64,000 bases of DNA from assembly GCA_002319795.1 (NCBI GenBank), contig DCFU01000031.1:222700-286699 (forward strand), in the 5' to 3' direction. Of the stretch, positions 58,956 through 64,000 are shown piece by piece. The notes under the pieces are model-generated. The model searched no databases, was not told the DNA's origin, and saw only the letters and a program-made list of their open reading frames with translations. Position 1 is the first letter of the stretch; each line of letters begins with the position of its first letter. A program made the position numbers and the translations under genes. This stretch comes from Megamonas sp. UBA1796 (GTDB lineage Bacteria; Bacillota; Negativicutes; Selenomonadales; Selenomonadaceae).

Positions 58956-60467
58956 ATGATTTCAGAACAAAATATCATGAAGCTGCAAAATGGCAGTGAT
59001 GTACGTGGTGTGGCTATGGACGGAGTGGAAGGCGAGCCGGTGACATTGTTTCCGGATGCGGTCAATCGTATTGCGGCGGGCTTTGTGCGATTTCTTATGC
59101 AGAAAACAGGAAAAAAATCTTCGGAGCTTAAAATTGCGATTGGGCATGATTCACGTTTGTCGGCAAAATTCCTTAAACGGGAGCTGGTGTGGGCGCTTAC
59201 AGCAGAGGGAACGGAGGTCGTGGACTGCGGGCTGGCTTCGACACCAGCCATGTTTATGGCAATTGTATTTGAGGAGATAGGTATGGATGGGTCCATCATG
59301 ATTACGGCAAGCCATTTGCCGTATAATCGTAATGGACTGAAGTTTTTTATGCGGGCTGGCGGGCTGGAGAAGGCGGATATTACGACTGTGCTGCGTGAGG
59401 CGGCGCATATACCCGTACGGAGATTCAGCAGTTCGAATGTAAAGACTTTACCGCTTATCGACATTTATGCGCAGCATCTTTGTGAGAAGATACGGCAAGG
59501 GATACAGGCCGAGGACTATGAACATCCACTTAAGGGGATGCACGTCGTAGTTGATGCAGGCAATGGCAGTGGAGGATTTTTTGCTGCGAAAGTGCTTGCA
59601 GTGCTTGGCGCGGATACTTCTGGAAGTCTTTATCTGGAGCCGGATGGACGGTTCCCAAACCATGTACCGAATCCGGAAGATCCCGAGGCTATGGAGGCTA
59701 TCCGAGGTGCGGTACTCAATAATAAGGCGGATTTGGGCCTTATATTCGATACAGATGTTGATCGTATGAGTGCTGTGCTGCCAGATGGGAAGGAAATCAG
59801 TCGCAATGCGCTTATTGCGATGATGGCGGCTATTCTTGCACCGGATTATCCGGGCAGTACAATCATAACAGATTCGGTTACTTCGGATGAGCTTACAGTT
59901 TTTCTTGAGGGTGAGCTTGGGCTTAAGCATCACCGCTATATGCGCGGCTACAAGAACGTTATTGATGAGTGTATACGCATGAACCATGCCGGCACGGTTT
60001 CACCGCTGGCAATCGAGACATCGGGGCATGGCGCGCTGCGTGAGAACTACTATCTTGATGATGGTGCTTATCTTGCCGTGAAGCTGCTTATTGCGGCTGC
60101 GACAGCAAAGCGCGAGGGGAAAGAACTGGGCGCGCTTATTGCGAAATTAGGATATCCGGCAGAGGGCCGCGAATACCGCATGAAGATATTGCATGAGGAT
60201 GATTTCAGAGGCTATGGGCAGGAGGTGCTCCGACATTTCGCCCAGCGCGCGAAGGATGTGGGTATCAGGATCGCAGAGCCGTCTTATGAAGGGGTACGTC
60301 TGGTATTCCCGAGTGGCTGGGCGTTGCTGCGCATGTCCTTGCATGATCCCAATATGCCGCTTAATATCGAAAGCAGGAACAAGGGTGGCTGTGACGAGAT
60401 TGTCTCTAAGGTCCGCGAGTTGCTGGCAGGTTTTGATGCGCTTGATTTGGGTGTGTTTGACCGATAA
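58956..60467 (+). CDS. Phosphoglucomutase/phosphomannomutase family protein
   Basis: The 503-residue alpha-D-phosphohexomutase has the four domains: the substrate and catalytic-serine loop ITASHLPYNRNGLKFF near residue 112, the metal loop FDTDVDRMS, the sugar-binding ETSGHGALRENYYLDD, and the phosphate-binding loop in the C-terminal domain. TASHLPYNRNG rather than TASHNP marks a separate subgroup. It interconverts hexose 1- and 6-phosphates for cell-envelope precursors. The start follows gaggaggct, and a terminator lies after the gene. Confidence 0.88.
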   Translation: MISEQNIMKLQNGSDVRGVAMDGVEGEPVTLFPDAVNRIAAGFVRFLMQKTGKKSSELKIAIGHDSRLSAKFLKRELVWALTAEGTEVVDCGLASTPAMFMAIVFEEIGMDGSIMITASHLPYNRNGLKFFMRAGGLEKADITTVLREAAHIPVRRFSSSNVKTLPLIDIYAQHLCEKIRQGIQAEDYEHPLKGMHVVVDAGNGSGGFFAAKVLAVLGADTSGSLYLEPDGRFPNHVPNPEDPEAMEAIRGAVLNNKADLGLIFDTDVDRMSAVLPDGKEISRNALIAMMAAILAPDYPGSTIITDSVTSDELTVFLEGELGLKHHRYMRGYKNVIDECIRMNHAGTVSPLAIETSGHGALRENYYLDDGAYLAVKLLIAAATAKREGKELGALIAKLGYPAEGREYRMKILHEDDFRGYGQEVLRHFAQRAKDVGIRIAEPSYEGVRLVFPSGWALLRMSLHDPNMPLNIESRNKGGCDEIVSKVRELLAGFDALDLGVFDR

Positions 60468-60480
60468 ACATTCTCTTTTC

Positions 60481-60545
60481 AAAGCTCTCTTTGGATGGAA
60501 GGCTGAAATCATGCAGTCTGCTGTTTCAGAGAGAGCTTTTTATGT
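60481..60545 (+). terminator. Terminator after the phosphohexomutase gene
   Basis: AAAGCTCTCT (60481-60490) pairs with AGAGAGCTTT (60529-60538), with an inner stem CTGAAA/TTTCAG, followed by TTTTT. Confidence 0.7.
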
Positions 60546-60637
60546 TATAATATCAGATAAGGTTTACTTTGAGGTTTTGCAGGAAGGCGGCTTTCATGAT
60601 AAAATATTATATGGTATGTGATTGAAAGGGTGAAGAA

Positions 60638-61606
60638 ATGATTAATCATAAGATAACGCCAATGACGGAGAGTGCGATGCTTTCTGTCATTACGGTCATC
60701 ATGGCGCTTTGTGCTGCGTATGTACCAGTGCTGGGCAATATAGCGGCACTTCTTTGGCCGTTGCCTATCGTGGTGTTGGTAGTGCGGCATGGACTGCGCT
60801 GGGGTATCATGGCTGTAGCCGTATCGGGGGCGGTCATGACGGCTTTGCTGGGACCGGCATTTTCCGTGGTTACGATCATGACCTTTGCCTTTGTCGGACT
60901 TGCGCTGGGAATAGGTTACCGGCAGCAGTGGGCGGCAGCAAAATGTTTTATGGCAGTTCTGCTCGTATCAGCAATTTCGACGATTGCTGCATTTGCCTTT
61001 GGTTTCGTGATTACGGGCGTGGATCCTACATCTGTGTTTTCAACGGATAAGATGGAGGAGGCATTCAATGACACAATATCGCTCTATGAGGGCATGGGCC
61101 AGGATACTACTGAGCTCATGGGGCGTAAGGATATTCTGATGCAGGCAATGGCGATGATACACGTATTGCTCCCCTCCATGGTCCTCGCAGCAGCTGCGCT
61201 GGTCGCAGCATTGAATTTTTTCGTAAGTGGTCGTGTACTGCGACGTCTGGGCTATGTGGTGCCGACATTCCCACCTTTTGCGGAGTGGCATTTGCCACAG
61301 GCATTCGTTTATTTGCTTGGGTTTTCGCTTGTGGGGTTGTACTGGGGCGGCACACGTCAAATTGAATTGTTATCCAACATATCCCTGAATGCGGATATGA
61401 TTGCAAATTTTGCAGGCTTTGTACAGGGAACATCTCTTTTGTACTGTATTCTGCAGCATTTTCATACATCAAAGACGATGACAATCGTTATTCTGCTCGT
61501 AGCATTTTTTATTTGTTATCAGATTGTGGCTTTTACGGGTCTTTTTGACATGATTTTTGACTATCGCCGGCGGTTTAGAAATCGCAGCGGCGATAGCTTG
61601 AAATGA
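60638..61606 (+). CDS. YybS-family (DUF2232) membrane protein
   Basis: The 322-residue protein has about eight membrane spans (MLSVITVIMALCAAYVPVLGNIAALLWPLPIVVLV and others) and matches the DUF2232/YybS family. Its function is not established. It precedes gdpP and rplI, the conserved gene order of Firmicutes including Negativicutes, and ends 10 bp before gdpP. Confidence 0.86.
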   Translation: MINHKITPMTESAMLSVITVIMALCAAYVPVLGNIAALLWPLPIVVLVVRHGLRWGIMAVAVSGAVMTALLGPAFSVVTIMTFAFVGLALGIGYRQQWAAAKCFMAVLLVSAISTIAAFAFGFVITGVDPTSVFSTDKMEEAFNDTISLYEGMGQDTTELMGRKDILMQAMAMIHVLLPSMVLAAAALVAALNFFVSGRVLRRLGYVVPTFPPFAEWHLPQAFVYLLGFSLVGLYWGGTRQIELLSNISLNADMIANFAGFVQGTSLLYCILQHFHTSKTMTIVILLVAFFICYQIVAFTGLFDMIFDYRRRFRNRSGDSLK

Positions 61607-61616
61607 GGTGAGGTTC

Positions 61617-63599
61617 ATGCCTCGTAATTTATCTGCGTGGATTGATCTTTGTGTCCATCTTGCAGTCGTAGGCGTGCTGGTACTCGTGGTGTCTTATTAT
61701 AATCAGTATGTGGGAGCTATAAGCTTTGTTATCTGGATCTGTATGATTTCTTTTGCGCGGGAACGTTGCCGTGACCGTCAGCAGGGATTTGATAACTATT
61801 GCAAGAATGTAGCGCGTAATCTTAATGAAGTCTCGAACTATGCCATTGAGCACCTGCCACAGGCGGTGCTTATCATTGATACGGATGGACGGCTGCAATG
61901 GGCGAATTGTGTGTTGGAGGAACATCTGGGACATAAGCTGGAAAATGGCATGTCAATCAAGGATTTTTGGCCGGGCATCATTTATACACCAATCTGGGGG
62001 ACCGCTGGTGAGTATGTTTTTGCGCATGAAGATAGATATTACAGGGTGTGGCATCGTCCGGTATCGACGGCAGATGATCTGCATGGTCTCATGGCATTGT
62101 ATGTACAGGATATTTCCGATTCCGAGCATCTGAAACGGAAGCATCAGCAGAGCCGGGCGGTTTTGCTGTACATACAAATCGATAACTACGATGAGGTGCT
62201 GCAGGGACTTACGGAAGCGGAACGTACGGCGCTGCTCTTTGAAGTCAACCGGCTGCTGGATGAGTGGATGCGGGGGATGGGTGGTTTCATGCGCCGTGTT
62301 ACGGATGATCTGTATGTGGGCTTTATGGAACGGCATGTTCTGGATAAGGCACAGGCAGAGAATTTTGATATCCTTGACAGGGTGCGTGCGCTCCATAGTA
62401 CGAACCGCCTGCCGGTAACGTTGAGCCTCGGCGTTGCTGTGGCGGATGAACAGACGATGGATGAGCTGGGCAGGCAGGCGCAGGCAGGATTGGACCTTGC
62501 GCTTGGCCGTGGCGGCGACCAGGTCGCTGTGCAGATTGGCAGTAAGATGCAGTTCTATGGTGGTAAGGCCAAGGCGGTGGAAAAGCATACGCGTGTGAAA
62601 GCACGCGTCGTGGCACATGCCATCCGGGAAATCATGGAAGGTGCAGATGTTGTATTTATCATGGGCCATCACAATGAAGACTTTGATTGCTTCGGAGCAT
62701 CGCTTGGTGTAGCGAAAATGGCACGTCAGCTTGGCAAGACGGTGCATATTATCCTGAGCGATATGAATGAGGGCATCGACAGGTTTGCGGATTTATTGAA
62801 GAATAAGGAAGAATATAAGGGCCTTTTCATTGCGGAAGCGGATCTAAAGACGATTACGGCACTCAATCCGGTCCTTTTTGTTATGGATACGCATATTCCT
62901 CATCTTGTGGCAGCACCACAGCTTTTGGAACGCATCAGCCAGCAGATCATTGTAATCGACCACCATCGGCGCAGTGAGCATTTCATACAGAATCCTTTGC
63001 TTGTGTATATCGAGCCCGCATCGAGCTCGACAAGTGAGCTCGTGACCGAGTTGCTCATGTATTTTGGCGATGATCTGGTGCTTACACGTCTCGATGCGAC
63101 AGCACTTTATTCGGGAATCGTTGTCGATACCAAGAACTTTGCGGTACAGACGGGTGTCAGAACCTTTGATGCGGCGGCTTATCTGAGGCGGAGCGGGGCG
63201 GATCCCGTGCTGGTGCGGCATCTTTTCCGTACGGATTACGAGACGAATATTGCTTTATCCAAGGCCAAGGCCGGCGCGGAGCTTTATGAAGGCGGATTGA
63301 TTATCACAACCTGTCCGGAGGTTATTCCAAATATCCAGACGATTGCCGCACAAGTAGCAGATTCTCTGCTGCGCATAGAGGGGGTACGCATGAGCCTGGT
63401 GATTTTTCAGCTGGCCTCGGATGTCGTGGGCATCAGTGCGCGCTCCACAGATGAAATCAATGTACAGGTCATTATGGAGAACTTTGGCGGCGGAGGACAT
63501 CAGAATGTAGCAGGAGCACAGGTTAAAAACCGTCCACTGGCAGATGTACGGCAGGAGGCTGTGACGTTAAGCAAAAAATATATTGAGGAGAATGGTTGA
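61617..63599 (+). CDS. gdpP: GdpP, cyclic-di-AMP phosphodiesterase
   Basis: The 660-residue protein hydrolyses c-di-AMP to pApA. Domains in order: two membrane spans (residues 10-50), a PAS domain (about 75-170), a degenerate GGDEF domain (about 180-310), and the DHH/DHHA1 phosphodiesterase with FIMGHHNEDFDCFG, VMDTHI, VIDHHRRSEHF, EPASSSTSELV and GGGGHQNVAGAQ. The first DHH motif reads HHNEDFDC in place of the usual H-x-N-P-D-x-D; the metal-binding aspartates remain. ATG 61617 follows gaggtgagg. It is co-transcribed with yybS and rplI. Confidence 0.94.
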   Translation: MPRNLSAWIDLCVHLAVVGVLVLVVSYYNQYVGAISFVIWICMISFARERCRDRQQGFDNYCKNVARNLNEVSNYAIEHLPQAVLIIDTDGRLQWANCVLEEHLGHKLENGMSIKDFWPGIIYTPIWGTAGEYVFAHEDRYYRVWHRPVSTADDLHGLMALYVQDISDSEHLKRKHQQSRAVLLYIQIDNYDEVLQGLTEAERTALLFEVNRLLDEWMRGMGGFMRRVTDDLYVGFMERHVLDKAQAENFDILDRVRALHSTNRLPVTLSLGVAVADEQTMDELGRQAQAGLDLALGRGGDQVAVQIGSKMQFYGGKAKAVEKHTRVKARVVAHAIREIMEGADVVFIMGHHNEDFDCFGASLGVAKMARQLGKTVHIILSDMNEGIDRFADLLKNKEEYKGLFIAEADLKTITALNPVLFVMDTHIPHLVAAPQLLERISQQIIVIDHHRRSEHFIQNPLLVYIEPASSSTSELVTELLMYFGDDLVLTRLDATALYSGIVVDTKNFAVQTGVRTFDAAAYLRRSGADPVLVRHLFRTDYETNIALSKAKAGAELYEGGLIITTCPEVIPNIQTIAAQVADSLLRIEGVRMSLVIFQLASDVVGISARSTDEINVQVIMENFGGGGHQNVAGAQVKNRPLADVRQEAVTLSKKYIEENG

Positions 63600-63600
63600 T

Positions 63601-64000
63601 ATGAAGGTAATTTTACAGGAAAATATTAAGAAAGTAGGCACCAAGGGAGATATCGTCGAGGTTTCCGAGGGATACGGCAGAAACTTTCTTTTGCCGAAAA
63701 AATATGCACTTGAGGCTACAGCGGAAAATCTTAATGTAGCTAAGGCAAAGGCAACTTCCGCGGCACGTAAAAAGCAGCAGGCGACAGATGAAGCAAAACT
63801 CATGGCTGCGCAGCTTGCCAAGATAGAAGTTTCAATTCCGGTAAAGACAGGTGAGGGTGGCAGGCTCTTTGGTTCGGTTACGGGAAAGGATGTAGCCGAG
63901 AGCCTTAAAAAAGAGCATGGTATAGAAATTGACAAACGTAAGGTTTCTATTAAAAATGAAGTTGTCGGACTTGGTGTGTATGAAGCTGTCGTCAAGGTGC
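63601..64000 (+). CDS. rplI: Ribosomal protein bL9 (5' part)
   Basis: The gene runs off the right edge after 133 codons of about 148-150. It has the bL9 N-terminal signature MKVILQENIKKVGTKGDIVEVSEGYGRN with FLLPKKYA, then the long connecting helix and the start of the C-terminal domain (GRLFGSVTGKDVAESL). It starts 2 bp after the gdpP stop; ttgaggaga lies upstream. bL9 binds 23S rRNA near the L1 stalk. Confidence 0.96.
   Translation, partial: MKVILQENIKKVGTKGDIVEVSEGYGRNFLLPKKYALEATAENLNVAKAKATSAARKKQQATDEAKLMAAQLAKIEVSIPVKTGEGGRLFGSVTGKDVAESLKKEHGIEIDKRKVSIKNEVVGLGVYEAVVKV

Noticed and set aside
61953..62747. A 264-codon minus-strand frame inside gdpP
   Set aside because: Antisense to a highly conserved gene, with no family of its own.
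1..64000. CRISPR arrays, tRNA, rRNA genes, prophage or phage-defence genes
   Set aside because: I saw no regularly spaced repeats, cloverleaf-like sequences or integrase, phage or defence protein families in the window; a dedicated scan could still find a tRNA I missed.

Overview
The window looks like a chromosomal segment of an anaerobic, propionate- or succinate-fermenting member of the Negativicutes (Selenomonas/Propionispira/Pectinatus-like). The reasons are nif genes, extensive sigma-54 control, a cobalamin riboswitch over fermentation genes, succinate-to-butyrate enzymes typical of strict anaerobes, oxygen-sensitive dehydratases, and a core yybS-gdpP-rplI block at the right end. The genus is an inference; no rRNA gene or unique marker is present.

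Layout. 1-1295: end of nifB and a complete nifH-like gene. 1296-7714: strong promoter, cobalamin riboswitch and attenuator, then acyl-CoA dehydrogenase, etfB, a frameshifted etfA, CoA-acylating succinate-semialdehyde dehydrogenase and 4-hydroxybutyrate dehydrogenase, closed by a strong terminator. 7784-13983 (minus): 4-hydroxybutyryl-CoA dehydratase, 4-hydroxybutyrate CoA-transferase, a permease, an unknown protein and an FMN hydroxyacid oxidase. 13984-14523: a control region with two divergent near-consensus sigma-54 promoters and enhancer-like repeats between them. 14524-21752 (plus): NifU-like protein, a Cys-rich/MaoC fusion, acyl carrier protein, metallo-hydrolase, LuxE-like, LuxC-like and AMP-ligase genes, followed by a PAS sigma-54 activator. 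This unusual acyl-activating and reducing cluster is the best candidate for an undescribed system.

22105-30602: PTS EIIA, a decayed AEC transporter, an IS3 remnant, a LacI-type regulator, araA-araB-araE (minus) and another transposase remnant; the arabinose genes look like an inserted island. 30606-39403: a PrpR-type sigma-54 activator with enhancer repeats and a sigma-54 promoter driving a glucarate/galactarate operon (DapA-family aldolase, tartronate semialdehyde reductase, MFS importer, glucarate dehydratase, galactarate dehydratase). 39481-49101: amidohydrolase, MFS transporter, LarA-type racemase paralogue, a GlpA/GlpB-like/DUF1667 trio, a chemoreceptor and a LUD protein, suggesting catabolism of an unidentified hydroxyacid. 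49139-58873: diguanylate cyclase, beta-carbonic anhydrase, four-carbon-acid-sugar-kinase-like protein, small proteins, a SIS isomerase, Crp/Fnr regulator, a 5-oxoproline transport/pyroglutamyl peptidase operon and a class II aldolase. 58956-64000: phosphohexomutase, YybS, c-di-AMP phosphodiesterase GdpP and the start of rplI.

How the genes work together. Succinyl-CoA can be reduced to 4-hydroxybutyrate by the riboswitch-controlled operon, activated and dehydrated to crotonyl-CoA by the sigma-54-controlled operon, and reduced by the acyl-CoA dehydrogenase/ETF. Because the succinate-to-propionate route needs B12, a riboswitch that opens this operon at low B12 would make it a B12-independent outlet for succinyl-CoA. 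Two features cast doubt on the last reduction step: the acyl-CoA dehydrogenase lacks the usual catalytic glutamate and etfA is frameshifted.
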